This document shows, piece by piece, positions 1 through 11,100 of a stretch of 64,000 nucleotides of DNA. Position 1 is the stretch's first letter. The number at the start of each line of letters is the position of its first letter. Below the pieces are notes generated by a model. The model had not been told where the DNA came from and searched no databases. It saw only the letters and a list, made by a program, of their open reading frames with translations. This stretch comes from Paragordius varius (taxonomy: Eukaryota; Nematomorpha), in the NCBI GenBank assembly GCA_964247055.1, contig OZ176056.1:1922001-1986000 (forward strand), read 5' to 3'. The translations under genes were made by a program, and so were the position numbers.

Positions 1-226
1 CGTACAAACGATAGGACAAATATTTTTTCAAAGGTCCGTTATATTGTTATTCTCACATAAACTGAATTAAAATTTAAAATTATGTAATTGAGTTAAATAA
101 CAATTTATATATCTATTTTTTGCAACCAAAAACAATAAGTTAAATTAAAAAAATCAAGATACAATAATATGGGTCTTTGATTCTTTTAGATTTCATGTTT
201 TTTCTGTATAATTTGAATTTTTACTG
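1..226. mobile_element. Tc1/mariner-like MITE (family B), left end cut by window
   Basis: The 3' terminal inverted repeat ends with TTTTTACTG followed by TA, and the interior has the family's phrase similar to ATTTTATGTTTTGTCTGTATAA. The partner copy at 37,455-37,704 is more complete. Other members lie at 10,235, 13,594, 31,314, 52,069, 52,171 and 55,638. Confidence 0.6.
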
Positions 227-719
227 TAAATTAACTAAAAAACGGTAATAAATTTTTATTTTTACATAATCTCAAGGTTATATTAAAAATATTTTTACAT
301 ACTGATTTTTGCTTAAGGTTTATAACATAAATATTGGCTTTTTAAAAAAATGCATTATATTACGGTATGACAAAAGGGTTTTTTAATATTCCGGTACAAC
401 TAAATTTAGAGCGATATAAGTCTTATAATAAGTTGCAACATTAAAATTATAAAATATCACTATAATTTATTTTAATACAACAATATTTTTTACCATTCAA
501 CCATATATTGGTTCTTACTTTAAAATTATTATATGCACAATATCATATATATTTATAATTCAAAGTAAATTTGGAAAGTATGTAGCTTATGGTCTAATTC
601 TTTAATTGATGAATCATTTAAAATTATTAATTGATTTAACTAATCCCCATCAAATCAAAATAGAAACGTACGCCCAAACTTATAGGTTTTCAAATAGCCA
701 GAATTCCTTAATAAAACAA

Positions 720-1080
720 AAAGTATTTGTTGGAAATAAAACTCCTCTTTAAATTCCAAAAAATCATTCGCTTATATATTAAATTTCTTAGAAAAAAAAC
801 TCACAAAACCGTTTAAACCCTTCGGTATTTCTAACCTTGTTGAAAAACTCCCCTTTAAATTCTTATAATCATTACCTTATATATTCAATTTCTGCGCCAA
901 AAAACTCACAAAACCGTTTCAACCCTTCGGTATTTCTAACCTTTAAAACCACCCATCAAAAAACTTCAACACAAATCATTCGCTTATATATTCAATTTCT
1001 TAGCCAAAAAATTCACAAAACCATTTACAACCTTCGGTATTTTTAACCGTTAAACCACATTTCAAACCTTTAAATTCTAA
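720..1080. repeat. Minisatellite of about 105-bp units in ACC intron 3
   Basis: About three degenerate units, each containing AAACTCACAAAACCGTTT then TTCGGTATTTCTAACC, recur near 790-835, 905-942 and 1,010-1,050. A similar but shorter array lies at 38,200-38,410 in the right copy. Confidence 0.7.
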
Positions 1081-1202
1081 TATCATATTCAATTCTTAAC
1101 CAAACCAAAACTCACAATAACCGTTAAAATAACAAAAATAATAAAAAATTCCTTAAAACTGAAAAAGTTTAAAAACTTCAACACAAATCTTAAAAGATTA
1201 AC

Positions 1203-1493
1203 CTGATCCACTCCAAGCCAGGGTAGGAACATGCGCGCTTTGTGCAATCAGCGTAGATGCTATTTTATCGCCCAGAGCATGCATAGCAAATGCCGAAGGG
1301 CCCAAGAAAGCCAGACAGCGGTCCGCTAAAGCGAAGGGCAGGGCTGGATTTTCACTGGCATGACCCCAGCCGGCCCAAACTGCATCCGCCCCTGTCCGCA
1401 CACAAATCTCTACAATGAGTTCAACGTTGGCGTAATTGTGATTGTTGGAACCGCCTGGAACCGGGACATATTGATCCGCCATTTTTATGTACT
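1203..1493 (-). CDS. ACC: ACC left copy exon 3
   Basis: 291 nt, phase 1 to phase 1. Encodes [20 protein letters not shown] through [10 protein letters not shown] of the biotin carboxylase domain. Twelve differences from 38,843-39,133 are all synonymous. Confidence 0.95.
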
Positions 1494-1527
1494 CTATATT
1501 CATATTCATATTATTAAGGGGGAATTA

Positions 1528-1562
<35 letters not shown>

Positions 1563-2426
1563 GATGAAAGGAAGTATATATATTTTAATTTTAGAAAACT
1601 AAGATATATATCTATAATTATATATATTTAAATTATTTAATAAGATAATCCCTATAAGGACCCCGAATATGGGAAAAATACATAATTTATTTATGCATCA
1701 ATCATGCATTTTTAAAGAATATATTAAAGTTAAATTGTGAGACTTAAAAAATAATTAATTTAGATAAAATAACTATTTTAATAAAATTTAATGATCCATT
1801 AGATGGTTTTATAAAAACCACAATTTATTTTTGGGAAAGTGTTCACTTTTAAACAATTATATTAGGGTTTAATTAAAAAATCAGAAAAGTAAAAAAAATA
1901 TATAATATATGAGCTATTATGGAGAGTACACTCTTATCGGAACAAAAATTAAATTATGTTCATAAATTAATTTTTTCATCAATTTCTCATTTTTATTTTA
2001 TATTTAAGTAAATGAAAACTACAGATAACATAAAAAACAAGACTTTAAATTAAACAACATTTAAAATAGAAAAAAGTAATTTTAAAATTAATTATAATTG
2101 CTTTTGCTTTTAATGATTGACGTATATTTTACCAGCATTAGCTTTTAAATCTTCGGGAGTCACCATGACAACAAATTTTATCGCTCGTTCGTTTCGAAAC
2201 ATTTCGTATGCCCATCTTCGAATAGATCGCATACATTTAACCGCAGCTATACCATTATTGGCAATAAGGATCTAAATTTAAACATTATAAAAATTACCTT
2301 TTGAATTAGAGTGGTTCCCCCAAATTTTATAACAAATTCTTCGGGATTGGATAGCGTAAGCGAGCCATGTTTTGAAGTACTTATATTATTAATCGATGTA
2401 TCCAAAACACTTATATCGGATGACAT
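1203..2426 (-). CDS. ACC: Acetyl-CoA carboxylase, left copy, exons 1-3
   Basis: This is the 5' part of a eukaryotic multidomain acetyl-CoA carboxylase, the enzyme that makes malonyl-CoA from acetyl-CoA, bicarbonate and ATP for fatty-acid synthesis. Three exons are joined in frame: 2,298-2,426 (43 codons from ATG), 2,133-2,271 and 1,203-1,493. They give the start of the biotin carboxylase domain, including [53 protein letters not shown] and ALGDKIAS, all hallmarks of the family. All splice junctions are GT-AG and keep phase. Intron 1 is only 26 bp. The remaining exons would lie left of position 1. Compared with the right copy, these 559 nt differ at 17 sites, all synonymous, so both copies have been under protein-level selection. 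Confidence 0.95.
2133..2271 (-). CDS. ACC: ACC left copy exon 2
   Basis: 139 nt, phase 0 in and phase 1 out. Encodes [12 protein letters not shown] through TPEDLKANA, the most conserved ACC N-terminal block. It differs from the right copy by one synonymous site. Confidence 0.95.
2272..2297 (-). other. 26-bp intron (ACC intron 1)
   Basis: Bounded by GTAATT and AATTTAG. Reading through would shift frame, since 26 is not a multiple of 3, and removing it restores QKILIANNG exactly as in other ACCs. Identical in the right copy at 39,940-39,965. Confidence 0.92.
2298..2426 (-). CDS. ACC: ACC left copy exon 1
   Basis: 129 nt from the ATG (2,424-2,426) to donor GTAATT. The encoded sequence begins [10 protein letters not shown] and ends FGGTTLIQK, matching the N-terminal FGG..VI.K motif of animal ACC. 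Four differences from the right copy are all synonymous. Confidence 0.93.
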
Positions 2427-2795
2427 AAATTTGATTATAATAATTTAAAGCGAAAAAACACGCGTTTTTACGTGATTGTATGATATTGAAGCTGTGCCAA
2501 TTTATTATACGAGAACAAGGGTACTTTTTTGAGCTCAAAATTATTTTTGTAGGTCTTACTTATGATTTATAAAGTATAAAATACTATACTGTTGCAAAAG
2601 ACTAGCTAAATAAAAATTAATTGATCGAGAGTGCTCCCAATGGTATCCAAATCTTAAAACACGTATTCTATGGCTTTGGTGCAGTGTGCGAAAATATATT
2701 TAAAACTGTATTATTTAAAAAAATATATTTAAAGCTATTTTTTTGGTGTATATTTTTAAAAAAATTAAAATATACCATATATTTCCATTTTAACA

Positions 2796-2803
2796 CTTTA
2801 TAA
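2796..2803. other. Empty target site of hAT element 1
   Basis: CTTTATAA, single copy, corresponds to the CTTTATAT duplicated around 40,603-43,056 in the right copy. Confidence 0.85.
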
Positions 2804-3504
2804 CTTTTTGAGGGGGTGTTACAACCAAGTGCCCCTTAAAATATCATAAAAAAATTTTAACGTTAGGCTAAATTTAATGATATTAAAATATAATAAAAAT
2901 GCCTGTAAACTTTTTGATAATTTTGTTTTATATCGCAAATGCAACAGGCAAATAAAACCATCATTATGAAAAAGCTTTCGGATTATAGAAATTTATGATA
3001 TTTATCTAATATCAGCTACTTGCTTCAATCAAGTTTTGGAGTTATCCGTTAGAATTAAAAATGTTAACTAATAATTATAAATATTTTTATCTAAAAGACA
3101 TATTGAAAAACAAATTTCAGCCAAACTGATTTTGAAACAGTAGGATGTTACTAAAAGCTCTGATTAGGAAACCCCCTCAACATGCCATCTCAGATAATGT
3201 AATAAATTGTTGACTATTTAATTAGTTTTTGAGTGAGTCGTTGGTTGTGTGAAATTAGAAGTTAAGCTAGAATTTATAAAATATAATCTAATAAATTTAA
3301 AATTAATTTTTATTTTATGGTTCTGACGTACAAATACTCCAAAATATTTTTATCTATTCCACGTGCATAAAATGAAAGACATGTTTATTTATTGAGGAAA
3401 CATTTAAAGATTAGCGGTTTTTATATTGAAGAATGTTTGAAAAAATAAAAAAAGATAAAAGAGGAGTTAAATGGCCAAACTAAAATTATGTTTATATTTT
3501 AAAT

Positions 3505-3728
3505 CAGGGGTGTCTAAAGCAAATATTTCGCGAGCCGCATTTAAAATATATATGGGCATTTATAAATAAAATATTAAATTTCAAACGTAAAAATTTTTTT
3601 CTAGTTTTTACAAATCGGGTAGATTTATATGTAGAAATATTGTTTTAAAATTAATTTTAATAATGTGAGCAAATGTTTCCAATTATGATTTTCCGAATAT
3701 TTCGCGAGCCGCCTGTTGGATAACCCTA
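3505..3728. mobile_element. Non-autonomous hAT MITE
   Basis: Begins CAGGGGTGTCTAAAGC, has AATATTTCGCGAGCCGC near both ends and ends GCCTGTTGGATAACCCTA, the CAGGGGTG-type termini and GC-rich subterminal repeats typical of hAT elements. The right-copy counterpart (about 43,800-43,990) has internal deletions. The target duplication is degenerate. Confidence 0.65.
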
Positions 3729-3921
3729 GCTTAAATCAATTATTTTCATGCATGTTATGTGCCGTTTCGAAAAGAATTTATAACCATCTATTTTTTTATA
3801 AGACCAATGCAGTTTCTGTTTTTAATTGTATTTTACAGGTTCTAATATTAACTAAAAGTTACTTCTAAACGATTAGTCTGCTTTATTTTTCCCTTCAATT
3901 TTCGAAATACAAACAATCAAA

Positions 3922-3931
3922 TTTATTTATT
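3922..3931 (-). promoter_or_regulatory. Candidate poly-A signal of left micro-exon gene
   Basis: Minus strand AATAAATAAA about 95 nt downstream of the TAA stop at 4,021-4,023. An AATAAA sits at the matching distance in the right copy (44,182-44,187). Confidence 0.5.
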
Positions 3932-4020
3932 GGATAAACAAATTAGTGAATTAACTACACTATTACATCTATAATATTTTTATGGAAAATCTTTCAAAAA
4001 TATTATATATGACAAATAAA

Positions 4021-5166
4021 TTATTCAGGTGCCGGCTTTAGATTTTTAATGGCTTCTTCCAAAACTTCTAAAATTATAAATTAAATACAGTTATGATTAA
4101 ATTTATAATTATAATGTTTAACACTGTAAGTTATAGTTTAAAATATATTTGTTATCTATATATACCTTTTGATATATCAGGATCCTCTAATAATGCATCT
4201 AGAATTAACATAAAAAATAGTTTATTTGGCCAAAGTGAAATTTATATTAACTATCGAATGTAGTGAATAACAAATTAGTTAATGAACTGAGTATATAATT
4301 AATTTTTTTTTCTTAGGAGATATATTGTATATAAAATTACTCAATTTATACATGGGTTATAAATTTTCTATTACTGATTATATTTAGTGATTATGACATT
4401 ATGTGTGACAGGATTATCAATTTGCTTAAATCAATCGAAATAATAAAATTAGTAAAAATATCTTTTTTAAAAAAATAAAATTATATTTTAAATTTTATAA
4501 AATATTTTACTTTCAAATCCTGCATCTGGAAACATGGCGCCTAGATCAATGAGAGAAATAATTAAAGTTATGTCATATAACCAGATATTTAAATATTTTA
4601 TAATTAACAATATTTTAAAAGAAAAAATTATATAATATATTAAAATTTTGTCAATTTTTATCTTAAATTTTTTTTACATTTTATTAAATAATAATATAAT
4701 AAAATTAATTACTTTCATTTGCTTTGTCGATTAAATCTAATTAAGGTAATATAATTATGAAAAAGTGATTTGCTTATATTTTTTAACCTAAGGGTTGATT
4801 GTCGAATGAGAAATTTAATTTTTTTAGGTTATCCGAATGTTTAAAAATATTTTTATTAAAATTACCTATTTTTTGGTTATAATATTAAATTTCATGGATG
4901 TTCATTCAAATTAAAACTATGTATATCCGTATCGTATTATAATTAACTTTAAAATATAATTAATAAACTATAAGTGGAGATTTATTTTAAAGTAACACAA
5001 TATTAAATTGACACTTTTTTGGAAATTTTGCGTTTGTTAATGTGATAAGATTAATGTCACCTTGAATAGTGTCCATCATATCTATATATACTGTTTAAAG
5101 CCAAAAATATTTTTTTGTATTTAAATACATTAACAAAAAATATACTGCTAATGCGCTCTTTCAAAG
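4021..5166 (-). CDS. Left micro-exon gene, exons 33-38 (C-terminus)
   Basis: Exons: 33, 5,146-5,166 (LKERIS); 34, 5,061-5,081 (MMDTIQ); 35, 4,713-4,736 (LIDKANE); 36, 4,511-4,540 (AMFPDAGFE); 37, 4,166-4,198 (ALLEDPDISK); 38, 4,021-4,067 (VLEEAIKNLKPAPE then TAA). Lengths are 21, 21, 24, 30 and 33 nt plus 47 nt terminal. All junctions are AG/GT and phase 1, with split codons giving A, N, D, S, N and E before the listed peptides. Exon 36 is 27 nt and exon 37 is 36 nt in the right copy, both whole-codon changes. Confidence 0.88.
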
Positions 5167-8100
5167 CTAAATTTGATATACATAATTTATTTAATGTGTT
5201 TTTTCAATTTTTAGAATTATAAAGCATACATTTTATGGATACTTTCATGCCGTCTATAAAATAATTTATATAAATATTAAACAAAACACAAAAACGTAAT
5301 CCTAAAAATTCTCAAATATAAAAGAGTACTTGAAAAATACAAGACTGTCATTTTTTTAAAAATATTCAACAATTTTAATCCTATATGTGCGGTTGGAAAA
5401 TCAGCGTGTCTCTGAAACCTAAATGGCTTAAATAAATATATTTTAAAAACCGGCAGTTTTAATAATTATTCGAATTTATTGTTATTACTAATTTAGGTGA
5501 TTTTAAACAAATGTCGTCAATTAATACACAATAATTTTTTTAAACATTATATAAATTTCATAACTTATCACAAAATTTATCACAATGTGGGCTCTTATAG
5601 TAATCTTTACATACAATTTTTTTTTCATTAAACCAATTTTATTTTAATTGTTTAAAAAAAATACCAATTTTGGCCCGATCTATATAAAATTTAATGATTT
5701 AATTAAAATTTTATAAATTATATTGCCATTAAAATTACTTATATTTTCTGGACCTAATCAAGAAGTAAAATATTTTAAAATATAATTTTTATAATGAAAA
5801 CTATATAATAAAAATATATTACTGATATTTCGCGTTTCCTCCAAAAAATTTTTTGATTCTAATTATATATATGGATAATTTTAATTAAAGATCTTTAAAA
5901 AATAAAAATAATTGCTACAAAATAAAACATAAAAATGTTAAGATTAGATCCTAAATTGTATTGAAGAGTATATTGAAATACAAAGCTATTTTGATTTAAA
6001 AATGAAAGGTAAGTAAAAAATAAATATATATGTCAATAAATTAAAAATTTGATGGTATTTAAAACTTTATTAGAGTCTTCAGGAGTTCTTGGGAAAAATA
6101 CAACATCATTTAATTAAAAAAACTTTTATAAGTTATTACGTATTAAATCACATGATTCTATAAAACATTTTTTACCAAACGCAACATTTTCTATCCAAAC
6201 GAAATAAAAAAAGTTTCTTTTAGTTGAAAAAATGTTGCGATGAATGAATGTTGCATTTGATTGAAAATGGTATAATTATAATTAAACGGGCTTTTTGAAA
6301 ATTCAAATTAAATTTTAAAAAAATCAAAATATATCAACTGCCATAAAGTAATTTTAAAAACCTTATTGGAATCTTTATAAATTATTATAAGTCATACAAT
6401 TAGATATAAAACATGAGATTTAAGCTTTTTCGATTTTTAAAATTTTGATATTTTTTGTTATTACAAATATGGTAAAATTTTTAAACCTTCTACATTTTAG
6501 ATAAAAGAGTTGAAACACAATCTATTTTTCTTGATTCACTTTTATTCTTTTAGGGTATTGGCCGCTAAAAAGATAAGGGAATTTGAAGAACAATCGCAGT
6601 GGTATTTCTTAAAAATTTTAACTAGCCGTAAAAGAGCTTTTAGGGCTGCGGTTTAAATTAAATTATTAGCTTTATACAAAAACCCAAGTCTCTTAAAAGC
6701 GTACAACCAGTATAAATTCACAAACGCCAATTAAAAAGAGTGGAAAATTATGAAGACTAGTGACCTGATTTTTAAAATTAGCCAGCAATATAATGTCCAC
6801 CAAGGCAACTCAAGTTTTTAGTAAGACTATGTTTTTAAACAAACTTCTTGAATATTTTTTATTTTTACAAATATTTTGGATCATTATAATTCATTAAAGC
6901 TAATGAATAAATTATACATTAACTTTCATCATTCTTCCAATAAATTTTAATTTATAACAGCTGAATTTTGGTTTATATTTTATAAAACGTATTTTTTGAA
7001 AAGTCAGTAACCATCTAAGAGAACGGTTCCAATGTTAAAAACCGGTATTAAAAGTTATACTGTAAGCCAGGTCTTCCAAATTTTAAGAGATATGCTGTTT
7101 ATTTTAAATTTTTACAACCCGATTGTGATTATAAACGAGCAGAAACCATTGAAATTTTGGTTCCACTTTTTTTTGACTTGGTTTTCCGGGCGTTAGTTTT
7201 CATGTTTTGTCCTTATAATTTTAATTTTTATCAATATAGATTCTAAGTAAGACATATACCTTCCATAAGATTGGATCCTTCTGCAGAGGTAAAATAAATA
7301 TATTCAATACATCAGTAAATTACTAAGTACCTGTATTCAAATTTTCGACATCTGAAATATATGGTTTATATCATTAAAATCATAACGATATATGTGCAAA
7401 AATGATTTTCAAAAATTGCTCAATTATCTTTAAAAGATGTGTTTTATAAAAATATTTAATATATAAGAAATTTAGAATTGAAAAACATACGCTCCAATAT
7501 TTGTCGGCCTATAAAATTAAAGTGAAATAAAATTCTTTTTTTTTGAAAAAAATTAAATAATATAATTTTTTCGAATTGTACCTTGAACGATTCTGTCATG
7601 ACTAGTTTTAAATCTTTTGCCTTATGTAAAATATTATAAAAAGTATACTTGGTCGAAGTTCTAATTGATATAGAAACGAATTATAAATTGTTAATTTAAC
7701 CTTAATCGTATTTAGGTCAAATTTATCCAATCTATAATAAATTTTGATAGCGGTATTTTATGTGTTTATTTAAAGTAATAAAAAGTTTTTTGGTTACCCT
7801 TTTTTCAGAAAAAATATTTTTTTTTAACTTAATGCTAAATTAAATGAAATTTACAATCACAAATGACTTTATAAAATTAATTAATTCACTTATGTTCTTT
7901 AAGTGCTGATTACCCAATTTTATTTTTTGAAATTAATAAATTAAAGATTTAATATGTTATAAAAAATGAAGTCTAGATTACTTATAAATATGAAATAATC
8001 CCTCTATTTAAACAATTTTTTTATTATTTCAAAAAATATCGGCTTTTGAAATATAAATATTTCTTTTTTGCATTAAAATGTAAGTTATACCGCTTATATC

Positions 8101-11100
8101 ATCCTCACCTACATCATAGTCTAAATTTAGGGAAATATATATATATGTATACATTAATCTTTACAAGGATAATATAAATTAGCCAAATTTATAAAATAAT
8201 ATAATATTTCGTGATTATTCTTAAACTTTTATTTAAATTATGGTTTTTTATTGTCATACATCTTTTTAAAGATGTCTATTTTGATTGCATATTAATTAAA
8301 AGGTTAAAAAAATTTTCATCAGTTTTTTTGGAGACCTATTTTTATAATTTGGTTTCATGTTGTGTGATATGGAATCATACATTTCATAATTGATATAATA
8401 TTTAGCCGACCTAGGGTTAAACTGCTTATATGTTAAAAAACTTTGGTAGCAAAAAAATATATGTGCTAAAAAAGTTTGGTTTTTAAAATTATTTAAAAAA
8501 ATTACAAAACATTAATAAAGGTAATATTAATTAAATTAATACTGCAATTTTATCTAAAAATTGTACATCCACCATATCATATCATATTTTTAAAAATTTA
8601 TGAAAGGCACGGCTAAGGTCATATAAACTAATAATTTTTTTTATAAAAATCTACTTCTTTGAAGACCGGATGGTCCAGGTTGGGGTTCTGTGGCCTCTGT
8701 TTAAAATATAATTGGAAAAAATAATATGTATATCATAAAAATATTTAGCTAGTATTTTAATTAAAACCTGATGTGCTTGGGGTAATTTTAGATATGGTAT
8801 TATCAGAACCTGTAGAAAATATATTTTTTAATAAAAGTATATAAATCACAGCTAATTTTTCAACAACAATAGTATTTTCTAATTTTCTTATTTATATTAC
8901 CATAAAATAATGTATAAATAGATAGAGCCGAATTAAAAAAAACCTTCAGTTGATGCTGGATTTACACTGGGCCCTGATAAAAATTAAATATTTGCTTTTA
9001 GTTATAAAGTATGTTTTTTTAATTTTTGAACATAAACCGCCAAAGATACTTAGGTTAGGGTATAATACAGTCAATAAAGTAAAAATTGTTTCTAAAAATA
9101 ACAGTATTTGAACAAATTTTAAAATTTGTTAATTACTTTGTCACCAAAAATTAACACTAACTTGTCATTACCTGGTTCTAACTGAGCCAATTCGCCTCCA
9201 TCATCTAGATTTTTAGATTTATTTTTAATCATATCAATTTATAAAAATTTCCAAAATAGATTTTAATTGGTTTCAAATAGTTTAGCGAAGCAAATATTTC
9301 AATTAAATAATTTTATACAATTTGCAATGTGTTTAATTACTTATTGTAATATTGAAAAACCAGAAATTACAAAACAAAAAGTTATTTTTATATGAAACAA
9401 TTTAATTATTATATATATTATTACCAGTATTAGCAATTGTTTCAACCAATTTAGCTGCTTCAGTGATTTCCACTATTTCAAAAAAAATTAAATTTATAAA
9501 CCAAAGTAAAATTTATAATATATGGTTAATTTGATAATTAATTTTTATCATAACATATAATTTTTTGGATGATTAAATTATATACCTCCATCTACAACAT
9601 TTTAATTTTTAAAAAATTATTTGAGTTTTACCTGTGAGGACAGTGGCTATATATTGAAAATATTAAATTATAATTTTATATAATTTATAATATTAAAATT
9701 TATCTTTGAAGTGACCGTTTTTTTAACAAAGCAATTAGTAATAAAAATTTAATTGAAATACTTAATTGCAAATTCATACAAAAATTAAATCACAAGGCCA
9801 AAGTTTATGTTTCTATGGTTATATTAGGTGAATAACTTATCCAAATTCTACTCGTAATTAAAGAAAATTTTTTTAAATTTTAAATATTTTATCAATAACT
9901 CTACAATTTCCTGTTAAAAAAATGTGCTAAAATTATTATGTATAAAAATCAGAGTCCTTATACATTCGACCCACCTTAAATGGCCCTCCCAGCAAACTAT
10001 AGTAACGCGCTAAAAAATAAGCTCATGTTTCGATGTTTAAATAAAGTCTTGGCTTTAAATTATAATTTTCACTAGTTGTTAAGTCAGAGAGCAAATAGCA
10101 ATAAAATCAATTAAAATGTAATCATTTTTTAAAACTTCAAAAATAGTAAAGATATATTGTTGATATTTTACAGTTCTTGCGAATAAATCGGTTTTTTTAA
10201 TTATTTATTGGTAATGTTGTCGGTGTTGAATATACAATAAAAATTGAAATTATACGGACAAATCGTAATAATATAAAGACAAATATTATCTTTCCAAAAG
10301 ACAACCATACTTTTTAAATCTTAATTTATATAAATATAATTTATTGTTTTGAACTGTAGTAAAGTATGTAATAGAGATGTATATTGGAAACACAATCAAT
10401 TAAGTATTTTTTTGCGATTAAATGATTTTTATGGGATTTTATGGTTTAAAAAAGTATGCTTGTCTTTTGAAATAAAAATTTTGTCTTTATATTTTTACTT
10501 TTTGTCCGTATATTATCAATTTTTACTGTACTGTATATATACATACAAGTTTAAATGGCGTAACCTTAAATGCGATCAAAGAAAATAAGTAATGACTGGA
10601 CTGAAACAATATTTACATATTTTTACTTCATAAAATAAAAGATTCTAGCCAATAATTTTTAATTAAGATAGGGAGAGTTAGGATCAAATATATACATTAG
10701 ATATATTCATACAAGCCAATATAATAAATTCATATCTTAAAAAGGTCAAATCAATTAACCACTTTGTAACAAAACTTGTTCTTTATGCAAGACTATGCTT
10801 TGTGATACTATACGGACAAAACGTACAAAAAAGGATTTCTCACAAAGTCAAATATTGATTTGCCCTAATTTTTCCCCATTTTAATTTTATGTTTTTATTT
10901 AATTTTTTAAGAATTTAAATCTCAATTTATCATTTTGTAAACGACAAAAGGCTGAGTTGATTTTCAATGTCAACATTTTAAGAAAGTGTTGTCTCTTATA
11001 GAAAGCCCTTCTTTGAGTTTTTCCGTTTTGTTTGTATGATTATGGTAAAATATTAATTTGAAAATAAAATTACATTTTACATTATAAAAATACCCGAACT

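Larger units (their letters stand above)
2427..4020. other. Intergenic stretch between ACC and the micro-exon gene, left copy
   Basis: AT-rich. It holds an hAT-type MITE (about 3,505-3,728), the empty site of the right-copy hAT insertion (2,796-2,803) and a candidate poly-A signal of the micro-exon gene (3,922-3,931). No other gene is evident. Confidence 0.6.

Noticed and set aside
6554-6651. Plus-strand terminal exon ending ...KRAFRAAV
   Set aside because: Open in both copies, but the minus strand of the same stretch gives a symmetrical phase-1 exon that fits the micro-exon chain, so the plus frame is probably a shadow.
9960-10010. Additional micro-exon (TTTGCTGGGAGGGCC...) on the minus strand
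   Set aside because: Length 22 nt breaks the phase-1 chain and the donor is GC in the right copy.
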